Below are positions 1 to 9,817 of a DNA stretch of 64,000 nt, in pieces. The stretch's first letter is position 1; every line of letters begins with the position of its first letter. A model generated the notes under the pieces. That model saw only the letters and a program-made list of their open reading frames with translations. It was not told the DNA's origin and searched no databases. The position numbers and the translations under genes are program-made. The stretch is from Lytechinus pictus (lineage: Eukaryota; Echinodermata; Echinoidea; Temnopleuroida; Toxopneustidae), in assembly GCF_037042905.1 (NCBI RefSeq), contig NC_087252.1:17997701-18061700 (forward strand). The letters are read 5' to 3'.

Positions 1-79
1 ATCTGCTTATCATGTCAAGGCCTGTTATTAATGTCTGCTAGACAGCTGGCCTAGCCAGTAGAGGCGCACTTAGCCAGGC

Positions 80-720
80 GGCTTCTAGAGAGTAAAAATC
101 ATTTACTAACGTAAGGTCACTCTCATGAAGCCAGGCCTTCTATCCCATAGACCCACACAATGGAAGCCAAAACCTGAAACTTTCACCCCCGAGATTTCTA
201 CTTTCTTTCTAAAAGATCTAGCCCTAATCATGTACATGGGATAAAACTTCATTTCCGACATTTCTACGCTCTCGTTATTTTTTAACAAGAATTCATCAAA
301 AAAATGAGAGAAATATTGTGTAAAGACGGAAGAGACTCGCCCGATGTTTACGCCGCCATCTTGTTTTCTATTGTTCTTCCCCAACGTTACCCGACGCACG
401 CGTCTGTAACGTTGGCGAAGAACAATAGGAAACAAGATGGCGGCGTAAACATCGGGCAAGTCTCTTCCGTCTTTACACAATATTTCTCTCATTTTTTGGA
501 TGAATTCTTGTTCAAAAATAACAACGAGAGCGTAGAAATGTCGGAAATGAAGTTTTATCCCATGTACATGATTTAGAGCTAGATCTTTTAGAAAGAAAGT
601 AGAAATTTCGGGGGCGAAAGTTTCAGGTTTTTTGGTGGTACACGCAAAAGTATATGACGGAAGCCCTGGCTTCATGAGAGTGACCTTACGTTAGTAAATG
701 ATTTTTACTCTCTAGAAGCC
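80..720. mobile_element. Foldback element, family 1, copy 1
   Basis: Nearly perfect palindrome of about 640 bp, with each arm about 310 bp. It starts GGCTTCTAGAGAGTAAAAATC and ends with its complement, and the centre is near 400. Long open frames on both strands are mirror images and not genes. Confidence 0.85.
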
Positions 721-944
721 AATATTGGAGACTGTCTCCAATGTGGGAGATTATCTCCAATATTAATCAGAGTCGGAGACTTTTGTAAAGAATTTGGGTA
801 AAAAAATTTCAGAGACAGTCTCCAGTTTTGGAGACCAATTTCCTTTGTTTACATTTGCTGCAAAAGGATTACCTTGGCGGCAAATAAAACTGTGATAAGC
901 AGATTCCTCATGAAAAATATTACCCCTTTTCACCGTCTACTTTA

Positions 945-1150
945 AAAATTCACCGTCTACTTTTGTTTTGATAAGGATTTTTGTTGTCAATCACACACAA
1001 AACAAATGGGCTTCTGATCTCAGTGAGACAAAATTTTGGGTGGAAAAAATCGTGCTTTTGTTGGTGTTGTTTCTTTTGTCCTTTTGCAAAGCAAGTCTCC
1101 AATGTGGGAGATTGTCTCCCCTATTGGAGAGAGTCTCCCATATTGGCCGT
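945..1150 (+). repeat. Left arm of a larger inverted repeat
   Basis: Matches the complement of 2262-2433, including CACCGTCTACTTTTGTTT, CACACAAAACAAATGGGCTT and the GGAGA/TCTCC motifs near 1100-1140. With its partner it brackets the candidate promoter of gene A. Confidence 0.72.
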
Positions 1151-1232
1151 GCGCCTCTACTCTACTGCTGGCAGCCGTCTGTTTCAAGGATTTTTTAAAT
1201 TTTTATTTCTCCTCGTATACTATTAGTAAGGC

Positions 1233-1877
1233 GGCTTCTTGAGTTGAGAGTAAAAATCATTTACTAACGTAGGCTTACTCTAAACGAAGCCAGGAAGTCC
1301 TTCCTATTCATCTGCGTGGACCGCAAAAAACCCTGAAACTTTCGCCCCCGAGATTTCTACTTTCCTTCTAAAACAAAAGATCTAGCTCTAAATCATGTAC
1401 ATGGGATAAAACTTCATTTCCGACATTTCTACGCTCGTTATTTTTAAACAAGAATTCATTAAAAAAAATGAAAAAATATTGTGAAAAGATGGAAGAGACT
1501 TGCCTGATGTTTACGCCGCCATCTTATTTCTTATTGTACTTCCCCAATGTTACGGACGCGAGCGTCGCGTAACATCGGGCAAGTCTCTTCCGTCTTTTCA
1601 CAATATTTTTTCATTTTTTTTATGAATTCTTGTTTAAAAATAACAACGAGAGCGTAGAAATGTCGGAAATGAAGTTTTATCCCATGTACATGATTTAGAG
1701 CTAGACCTTTTAGAAGGAAAGTAGAAATCTCGGGGGCGAAAGTTTCAGGGTTTTTTGCGGTACACGCAGATGAATAGGAAGGACTCCCTGGCTTTACACG
1801 CAGATGAATAGGAAGGACTCCCTGGCTTTGTTTAGAGTAAGCCTACGTTAGTAAATGATTTTTACTCTCAAGAGGCC
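1233..1877. mobile_element. Foldback element, family 1, copy 2
   Basis: Same family as 80-720: the arms share AGTAAAAATCATTTACTAAC and the ATGTTTACGCCGCCATC core. The centre is shortened on one side near 1565, and a 36-bp direct duplication lies near 1771-1829. It interrupts a sequence whose intact copy is at 61150-61530. Confidence 0.82.
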
Positions 1878-2010
1878 GACTGGCTATCCTCGTACACAGA
1901 CGGCTCGCTATCGTGCAGCCACCATGTCCATGCCATGGCGGCATTAGGGGGTTAACAATACAAAATCCCCCTGACTGGGCTCGTCGATTTTTGCCTTTAT
2001 TTCATAAAAA

Positions 2011-2018
2011 TATATAAA
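2011..2018 (+). promoter_or_regulatory. Candidate TATA box of copy A
   Basis: TATATAAA lies about 215 bp before a GTGAGT splice donor at 2227 and about 490 bp before the start codon. The same arrangement recurs at 61296. Role inferred from position only. Confidence 0.4.
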
Positions 2019-2039
2019 GAGAACTGTACCAAAACATAG

Positions 2040-2226
2040 ATTATTATTCCGTTTTGGCCTTAAATGCACCAAAACGGTGAAAAATAAACTTAAAAGGGCA
2101 AAAAACAGAGACTTACTTCGGCTGTCGAGCAACTTCACTTCCCTGTTTTATCCGAACTTAATACATAAAAATATGGCCATTGAGTCCCCTGTGCAGATCG
2201 AGCTAGAACTTTGGTCTCTGTATTTG
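2040..2226 (+). other. Candidate 5' untranslated exon 1 of copy A
   Basis: The coding exon at 2459 has a clear acceptor, so a 5' exon must exist. This stretch lies between a TATA-like box and a consensus donor GTGAGT at 2227-2232, 232 bp before that acceptor. The sequence including the donor is conserved in a second copy at 61310-61491. The start position is a guess from the TATA spacing. Confidence 0.35.
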
Positions 2227-2261
2227 GTGAGTGGAGCCAACAGAGTTCAGCGGAACAACCA

Positions 2262-2433
2262 ATAAGGGAGACTCTCTCCAATATGGGAGACTTTGTAAAA
2301 GAACAAGAAACAATACAAAAGAGTAATTTTTCCCACCCAAAATTTTGTCTCACTGAGGCCAGAAGCCCATTTGTTTTGTGTGTGGATGACAACAAAAATC
2401 CTTATCGAAACAAAAGTAGACGGTGAATTTAAC
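2262..2433 (-). repeat. Right arm of a larger inverted repeat
   Basis: Complement of 945-1150. It ends about 25 bp before the acceptor of gene A exon 2 and so fills most of the presumed first intron. Confidence 0.72.
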
Positions 2434-2458
2434 CCTCTATCATTTCTTTTCTCTTCAG

Positions 2459-2650
2459 AAATATATGCCTCAAACCATCCAGAAAGTTTGTTGGTGCCAT
2501 GGATGACAATTACATTCATGAACGACAGGAGACGAGCACAAACCAAGAAAGCACCCAAGGACAGCCCCATATTCAACCTCCCCTACATTATCACCAGCAG
2601 TATCCTCCACCACCACACCATGCTATACAGACAGGGTACCATGGACTCAG
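2459..2650 (+). CDS. Copy A exon 2, N terminus
   Basis: The acceptor is a pyrimidine-rich tract ending CTCTTCAG at 2451-2458 and the donor is GTTAGT at 2651. It encodes the first 50 residues, rich in Q, P and H and ending in YHGL(R). ATG 2499 was chosen because the protein from it matches the starts of copies B and C. An out-of-frame ATG lies at 2465. Confidence 0.82.
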
Positions 2651-5600
2651 GTTAGTATACATTACTGTCACCAGCTGTACCCTCCAGCACACCATGCTAT
2701 ACAGACAGGGTACCATGGACTCAGGTTAGTATACATTACTGTCACCAGCTGTACCCTCCAGCACACCATGCTATACAGACAGGGTTCCACGGACTCAGGT
2801 TAATATACATTACCGTCACCAGCAGTACCCTCCAACACACCATGCTATACAGACAGGGTACTGGACTCAGGTTAGTATACATTACTGTCACCAGCTGTAC
2901 CCTCCAACAAACCATGCTATACAGACGGTACCATGGACGTGGGGTAGTTTACTACTCGGAACGTTGAGTCAGTGCTTGTTTTAATGCTAGCATGTTGTAT
3001 GTAAACGGCGTTCAAGCCTCTCGATTTCGAAAACAGGAATTTTACAATTCTGGACTAAAAAAAGTACTCCTCTACCAATGTGTTGACTGGTTCACTTGGG
3101 GTATTTCAACTTACGTCATTTTCTCTCTAACTCACACTTTAGATTTGCATCGGACATCAACTCCATGCAGACTTCAGTCTCTGACGCAGGTACTGCCCCA
3201 GGACAGGTACCCATTCCCACAGGGGTGCACCCTCCTAGATTACCCATCACATCAGGGTCTACTAGCATCACCAACAGGGAGAGCCACGGCCAGAAGGGAC
3301 ATTTCTATGATCATGTCCTAGGCCTCGCAGCTGCTATGCAAGGTAATTAGTAGTTTGGAGCGTGAAGCACGGGGCATTGTTTCACAATTCCTTTATCTCG
3401 TTGCCTTCTGGAATCGGTGTTCAAAGCCTACACAAAATCTGGGTCATTGGGCAGTCATGGGGTTCAGTTTGACTTTGCAGACATCCCAGGGGAGTGTTTC
3501 ATAAAGTTAAGAGCAACTGTAAGAACGACTAGTGATCATTTCTTACGCGCCAAACAATCACCAATGAACATTAATGGTAAATATCATTTATCACAAGAAA
3601 GGATCACCAGTCGTTCTTAAAGTCACTCTTAACTTACAAACAGCTTTATGAAACGGGCCCCAGATGGCTGTTTCATAAAGCTGTTTGTAAAGTTACGCAT
3701 GACTCTACTCACGACTGGAACATGACCTTAGATGCTACATGTAAGTCAGTTACATAGGGATATATCATACACTTAGAAAGGGTCACCCGTCGTGCGTAAA
3801 GTCATTCGTAAATTATGGACACCTTTGTGGTTTAATAGAGAGTACAGTATTTTAGAATAGATTTGTGACTGTTTCAAATCTCTCCCATTAGCAAGCACTT
3901 TTTATATTCTAATCTTAATAATCTTGAGAGAAATTCTCTATTCCCATTCATTCATCATTGGAGAAGTGATCAATGGGAAATGGACTCAAAACAAAAGGCT
4001 GCGCATGTTGTGGTAAAAATATTTCATGTTGCTTAGTTTTCTGAAAATGTGAATGAAAAGTATATGTATGTATCTTTTTATTTGAGGTTCAATTTAACTG
4101 CAAGAATACTAACAATCACTTTTCCTGTTGGTCTGTTACAAAAATAATTTAATTTCTTCTGCACCAGTTAAGTTCACACTTGGTACATGATCCTAGGGTA
4201 ATACAACTTGTGTGTCCATGGGGATTATGGGTTCAAAGGTCATCTGGGGGTCAAATGGTTGTCAACTTGCTCTCATTTCTTTATTTCTGCCTCAGTTATG
4301 ATAACATTGTCTACTAATGATCCTTTGGTAATACCACATGTGTTTATAAGGGTGATAAGTTCAAAGGTCATCTAGGGGTCAAAAGATCTCTGCATATTTT
4401 ATTGATTATAAGATCATGTGAGACTCATGGTTAGTGAACCAACTTGTTGATGAGAGCAAGCCTTTTTTTAAAGTAAACGCCGAATTTGATTTAAGTTTGT
4501 AGCCAGACGTAAGATTGTTATGATGTAATTATGACTAGATATTCAACTAGCTTTTATTCTAATAAGGATGGTAGCACATTCACAGATTTGAACGTTAGTA
4601 TTTGTACGATGATACAGAACTTTATAGATGTACCATGTCTCAATATTCACATCAAATTTTACTACGTTTTATTCCGAAATCGAGTCGCAGGCCAATCGTA
4701 AGGTGTGTCCGGTAGTCTTTAGTCATTCAAGGGATTTAGTCATTCAATGGAACTTTAGCAGAAGGATCATTATAGTTCACTTTTATTCTCTCTTTCCAGT
4801 GAACTCTGCACCACTTCACTATAGACCAGATCTTTCCAGTGGCGCTATACAACTCCAGCAGGTTCCTACTTCGCTGCCAGCCACAGTTGCAAATCCACCA
4901 CCTCTACAACCTGCTCCAACTCTCAACTCCTCGCAGGATCCCAGCTACCTTATCGAAGACCTCTCCAACTCGACACACAGCAATGTTTCCGCACCCCACT
5001 CGGTTCATGCGACTCTTTCTTGCCCCAATCCTTCTGGGAACATTGTAAATACTGTTCGTCCAACAACTCTGACCGACAAGAAGAAGAAGAGTCCTAAACC
5101 CAGAGCAAAGAGGGCTAGTCTTCCGCAGCCAGTTGTTCAGTTTCAGCCTCAGAAAGTGCAAAGTGTCACCAAATGCTGCCAGACGGAACCTATGTTTGAG
5201 GACATCTGGAAACTTGAGAGTACAAGGGCTGAGCCATCTAGTCTTCCATCGAGTCTGGAATTCATCCAAGCAGCGGGTGAGGAGAGTAAGATAGTTGGTG
5301 TGACATCTACAAAGGACTTGGAAGAAGGGGAAACGTTTGGGCCGTACACTGGAGAGTTTGTGAAAGAAGGTTTAGGCTGTTACAACCCATCAACATGGGA
5401 GGTAAGTCCTATGTTTAAAAGAGTGGATTTCCTATGACCCTTATAAAGCAATAGACTTCGCGTCTACATGTAGATGCTTGTTAACAAGTAGAATTTTCAT
5501 TTACAAGGATTTGATTTAACTGATGGGAATCAACATTTTGAGAATTTGATTTGTTAAGTCACATCTAGAGCCAAGTCATGTCGGAAATATTTCTCTTTGG

Positions 5601-7689
5601 ATTCCGAAAAGTGTAATACAATTCAGCTGGCAGCAAGAAACTAGTATTCTAATAGATGAATATGCATTGGTTTCTTGTCTTTCGAAGTAGTTGTATCAGC
5701 ACTTTTTATTTTTTGCAGGTATGTGTACGAGGCAGAGCATGGTTCTATCTTGACGGATCCACAGACCCTGATAATTGGATGCACCATGTCCAGTATGCCA
5801 GGTGCACCAAGGAACAGAACATGGAAGCCTTTCAGTCCTATGGGGATATCTACTTCCGTATCACCAAACCTATCCAGTCAGGAACAGAGCTTAGAGTCTT
5901 CTATAGTCCAGAATACCGGAAGAGGGTTGGATTCAAGACCAGTCTAGATGAACTTCATGTGGACCAAGGTGAATGGACCTGCCATTTTGCCAGATGTTTG
6001 ACAGATTATTGTCCCAACTTAGAGAAATTATACTTTTTGTCAGCTGGCCTTCACAGCAAGCAATCAGCAATACTTAAAATAAAAAATCACATGAGAACCA
6101 CTTTTGGTATTTAGGTGGTTTTTAGGGTAGGAAGGCAGTTTAAGTGGGCACCCAATGTAATTCCTTGGGTTAAAACTAGCTCTGATTGAAGTACCACCAA
6201 CCAAGTGTCACTAAATATTTCCTCTATAACCTATAAATTTGAACTGCTTGCTGTTTTTACTATTCTTATGACATAGCTTTCTTGTCCTTTTCCCGTCCTT
6301 GTATACACAGACAACAAGATGTTCCAATGTCTAGACTGTAAGCACCGTTACAACAACCCAAAGAGCCTCATGAGACATCTGAAATTTGAGCATGACAAAG
6401 AGAACCAACGCAGTCCAAACAACTCAAAGGTCGATTTTCAGTCTGAAAACTCCACCCCAACAAAGCTCGAGTTCATCACTTCTTTGCTGACGAAACGTGC
6501 CAAGACTACGACTGGAGCTGCAGAAAAACCTGCCCCCAAAGGAATACCAAAGAAAAATGCAAAAGAAGAGAAAGGCAAGAAATACATGCAAGTGAAGTTT
6601 GTTCCATTGAAGAACTCTGATGACAATGAGGCCAAAGGAAGTAAGAAAAGGAAGAGGAGGTTCACCTGCAAGAGATGCGGGAAGCTGTTTTCATCAGGAG
6701 GACGCCTCAGACAACATGAAAGGTTTCACGAAGAGGCCAAGGACACCAAGCCTGTGTGTAAGATCTGTGGATTGGAATGTAAACACCAAAGAGCACTCAA
6801 GCAGCATATGCCATCGCATGATTCATCTTCATTCCAGTGTCCAAATTGCGACAGGTTCTTCAATCAAAAGAACCTCTTTGCCTACCACCTGCGGCGGGTG
6901 CATAAGATCTATATTATGCCAGACAAAGGTCGTAGAATGGAAAAGTTTGAAAGGTATGTCGGACCTGAAGAGGAAACAGAGGAACCTAAAGAACCTTTCC
7001 ATCCAGATCTACCGAAGGACATGCTTGGAAAGCAAATACTGATAACCAGTAAGAATCCAAAGGTTTTCAAATGTAAGTACTGCCCAAAGAGATTTTCAAC
7101 CAACAAGAACGTGATCAGGCACGAAGATACAGTGCATACAAACAATGGTCAATACAAGTGTGAGTACTGTCCCGCTACATATACAAGAATGGCCGCACTC
7201 TTGTTGCACAGGCAAAAGCACACGATGGATCGCCCCTTCAAGTGCGAGGAGTGCCCACGTTCCTTCTCTTCAGAGAGCGCCCTCAAGAACCACCTTCCAG
7301 AACACCGCGGTGAACGACCCTACATCTGTGACGTCTGCGGCAAGGGTTTTGGCACAAGGAAGAACATGACTTGCCATAAGAGACGTGTCCACATGGCTCC
7401 GACCGCATTCTTTAACTGTAGCTTCTGCGAGAAGACATTTAAGCACAAGACGGCACTGGCGCAACACGAGCAGCGCCATAAGGGAATCCGGCCCCACGTT
7501 TGTTTAACCTGTGGACGTGCCTTTGGGACGAAGTTCACTCTGCAATCTCACATGCGCATACACACAGGCGAGAAGCCGTTTGAATGTCGAGTGTGTCATC
7601 AGAAGTTTGCCCTGAATCATCATCTTGCCAGACACATGACGCGTCATCAGAAGGAGTTGGCTGCATCTTCCGAGGAAGACTTGGTTTAG
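2459..7689 (+). CDS. PR/SET-domain C2H2 zinc-finger protein, tandem copy A
   Basis: Spliced model with exons 2459-2650 (ATG at 2499), 3143-3342, 4800-5401, 5719-5968 and 6311-7689. All junctions are GT-AG and the frame is kept through phases 2, 1, 0 and 1, giving about 860 residues. Residues 1-117 are Q/P/H-rich. A basic stretch at about 211-224 may be a nuclear signal, and a CQTEP motif sits near 243. The PR domain spans about 264-395 and keeps the GPYTGEF, NWM, AR..EQN and VFYSPEY signatures. Eleven C2H2 fingers follow at about 406-848, with a basic KKRKRR patch before finger 2 and a DMLGK linker between fingers 4 and 5. PRDM-class proteins act in the nucleus as DNA-binding regulators, some of them as histone methyltransferases; activity here is inference. 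There is no KRAB or SSXRD domain, so it is not PRDM9-like in its N terminus. A candidate 5' exon ends at 2226. Confidence 0.88.
2600..2945 (+). repeat. 74-bp minisatellite copying the exon 2 end and donor (copy A)
   Basis: Five tandem copies with TGCTAT anchors at 2621, 2695, 2769, 2843 and 2915. The first unit is the coding end of exon 2. Later units repeat the exon end and, in most, the CAGGTTAGT donor context. The unit length is not a multiple of three. Confidence 0.88.
3143..3342 (+). CDS. Copy A exon 3
   Basis: Short exon between AG at 3141-3142 and GT at 3343. It encodes a Ser/Thr/Pro-rich segment ending in YDHVLGLAAAMQ, which recurs in copies B and C. It enters in phase 2 and leaves in phase 1. 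Confidence 0.82.
3487..3661. mobile_element. MITE, GTTTCATAAAGCTGTT family (1)
   Basis: About 175 bp with inverted ends (GTGTTTCATAAAGTTAAGAG / CTTAACTTACAAACAGC) and an ACGACT.GTGATC / GATCACCAGTCGT inner stem. Lies in intron 3 of copy A, next to a second copy. Confidence 0.75.
3666..3820. mobile_element. MITE, GTTTCATAAAGCTGTT family (2)
   Basis: Degenerate second copy directly after the first: GGCTGTTTCATAAAGCTGTT start and an internal GGGTCACCCGTCGT stem, with a decayed right end. Confidence 0.6.
4145..4400 (+). repeat. Repeat with TTCAAAGGTCATCT motifs in intron 3 of copy A
   Basis: Two related sub-units with GGTAATAC...TGTG, TTCAAAGGTCATCT and GGGGTCAAA. A related sequence lies at 15470-15620, upstream of copy B. 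Both contain TTGCTCTCATTTCTTTATTT. Confidence 0.5.
4800..5401 (+). CDS. Copy A exon 4, basic region and PR domain part 1
   Basis: Begins after CTTTCCAG and ends TGGGAG before GTAAGT. It encodes a Pro/Ser-rich segment, a YLIEDLSNST motif, a basic KKKKSPKPRAKR run, CQTEPMF, and the first half of the PR domain up to STWE. Confidence 0.87.
5719..5968 (+). CDS. Copy A exon 5, PR domain part 2
   Basis: A 250-nt exon between TTTTGCAG and GTGAAT. It encodes the VCVRGRAWFYLDG strand, the NWMHHVQYAR and EQN motifs, and VFYSPEYRKRVGF, the typical end of a PR/SET fold. About 93% identical by eye to the same exon of copy B. Confidence 0.9.
5969..6310 (+). other. Intron 5 of copy A
   Basis: 342-bp intron with no repeat recognised. 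An open frame that reads through from exon 5 ends at 6114 and is best seen as intron. Confidence 0.6.
6311..7689 (+). CDS. Copy A exon 6, zinc-finger array
   Basis: Begins after CACAG at 6310 and ends at the stop at 7687-7689. It encodes 11 C2H2 fingers. Finger 1 is isolated. A lysine-rich linker follows, then fingers 2-4, the DMLGK linker, and seven continuous fingers 5-11, several joined by TGEKP-like linkers. Confidence 0.92.
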
Positions 7690-9279
7690 AGGTTTGGGTG
7701 AATGAAACAAGGTCATATGGACTAAATAGTAACATTTATTAGACATTTAATGGCTTTAGTTAACAATGTATTGTAATATGATATTTATGTACATGTAGAT
7801 GCATCTCTTCGCCAAGAGTGGTACATGGGGCATATTGATGTATGCATGCTTTCTTTGGTCTCTCCACAACTTCATCTGTCTCATTTTCGCTCTTGTGAGA
7901 ACTTTAAATCATTCAATGAACTTCAAACTTGACTCAATGCTTGAGTGACTATCATGAAACAATTTGTTACTGACAACTGTTACAAGCTGCTGAAATCCTT
8001 TCATCTGATTGGCTCACGGAAACACAGTCAGTGGAAATCGCTGACAAAACTTTTCATGACATGCTCCAGTTTTGCCAGTTTTGGGGCTCGATGTTCGGGT
8101 AGGTGGAGCATAGTGTAGCGGTAATGAAGTGGAGTGGAGCCTGCACGAACATCGCTTGAGGTAGTCATAGGCGAGCCTTTGATGTTTTGACGTGTTTGCA
8201 CATACACACATGTATAGACAAATATGGTGGTTCATGAGAATTAAAACAACATCCAATAAGATTAATTGTATTATTTTGGAATTTGGGGCAGGGTTACTAC
8301 TACATAAATGTGTTTGTCCTACATGTATAGGTAGGCCAAGGAGTCCGCTAGTCCACATCAAATTATATACTACTGAAGCACCATGTAGTCGTGTCAAAAC
8401 ATCAAAGTCTTCCCTTATCAGTGGGATTCTTGCTGAAAGGCACAGTGCAGACTTTTTTTATTCAGGTGCCTAAACGTGCTCCTCATTTTCATTATCTTGC
8501 CATTACCTCTTCTATTCTTGCTGATTAGCTACTTGATTGATTCCATTAAAGTCATATCATGATCATTCTGGAATCACCATGTTCCCTGGACGATGCTAAA
8601 ATATAATCTTTTGGTTGATCTCATTTCTTTTCTCGCTGGAATTTGATCAAATAAATGTTGGTCTGAGATTATTATTTGTTGTATTTATTAAAATGATTAT
8701 CCTTTCATTTTTAAACAAAATAATGTGTTGTATTCACACTAAGATTTTAGCATTATACTTGTTTTTTAGTTTTCCTTTGATTTAGATATGAAATTACTAA
8801 TTAGCCACTTTGACTGAAGGTAAGGCTACATATTACAGCAGGATTCCTGCATGTATGTTTTTATTGATGACCCTCACATTACATCATGGCGAATACTGTA
8901 TATTGACTTGTCACGATTTCTTATTTATTCCATCTGTTTATCTATGTTTTATTTTTTAGTAATGTAGTCAGAAGTTAGCTTTTTATGTAAGATAGGTAGA
9001 TACTGTAGACAGGTAGATAGCATATTGTCACTGGGGTGTTCAAAGTTCACATCTCAAAATGTTTGTAAAATGAGGACACCTTAAAAAAATACTATATTTA
9101 GAAATATTGCAATGGTGCAAACCTCATATTGCTTCAAATCAGTCTCCTTATTCCTGTATAGAACTCTTTTGAATCAAGACAATATTACCATTTAAGTCAT
9201 AAGTCTAATATTTAGCTTTTCTCAGCTGTCTTCAGAACTTACATTTTGAGGTCCAAGATTTTTTTTTAACAGCCCATGT
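7690..9279. other. 3' region of copy A, no further gene seen
   Basis: Likely contains the 3' UTR. AATAAA at 8650-8655 is followed by a GT-rich stretch and is the best poly(A) signal seen. A degenerate repeat at about 7945-8060 resembles 19690-19835. Nothing else is supported. Confidence 0.4.
8650..8655 (+). terminator. Candidate polyadenylation signal of copy A
   Basis: AATAAA about 960 bp after the stop codon, followed by GT-rich DNA. Position only. Confidence 0.3.
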
Positions 9280-9817
9280 ACAGTGCATCCCACAAAAAAA
9301 GGAAACCTGTTTTCAGAGATAAATTTGTAACAATTATTAAAATCATTTTTTAAAAATGAATTTGATATTTATGGTAAGAGCGGAATCTTTTCTTTAATTT
9401 GAAACCAGGAGCTTAGCAAGTTATTCTCGCATGGCAGATTACAAGCAATAAATATTGAGGCATATAAGAAATCATTTGCGCAGAAATTTATGTGTGAATC
9501 TGAATACACTCTCATTTCTGGGATCGGTGAGAGAAACTTAACAAAGAATACAAAAGAATGGTATAGAGCCAATCATCGAATAAGCATCGTCATCGTATTA
9601 CGAACCAATCTTGTCCAAACTTTCTGCGCAACCTGATTTTGACATTAAAATTGCAAACTAGTCTTGCTCATTAATGCAGGAAGTGTTTGTCTTGCATTAG
9701 GTATTAAAATATAGAGGAATAAATATCGTATGGTGATGTAAATGCTATAGCTTACCGTAATTAATTTGCCTTTGAAGAAAAAGAAATCTAGTTTCCCTTC
9801 TTTCTGGGATGCACTGT
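9280..9817. mobile_element. Tc1/mariner-like MITE
   Basis: Inverted ends ACAGTGCATCCCACAAAAAA and their complement TTTCTGGGATGCACTGT bound 538 bp, with TA next to each end. No transposase frame. Confidence 0.65.

Noticed and set aside
106-675. 189-codon minus-strand frame and overlapping plus-strand frame
   Set aside because: Both come from the two arms of one palindrome and mirror each other; no protein family features.
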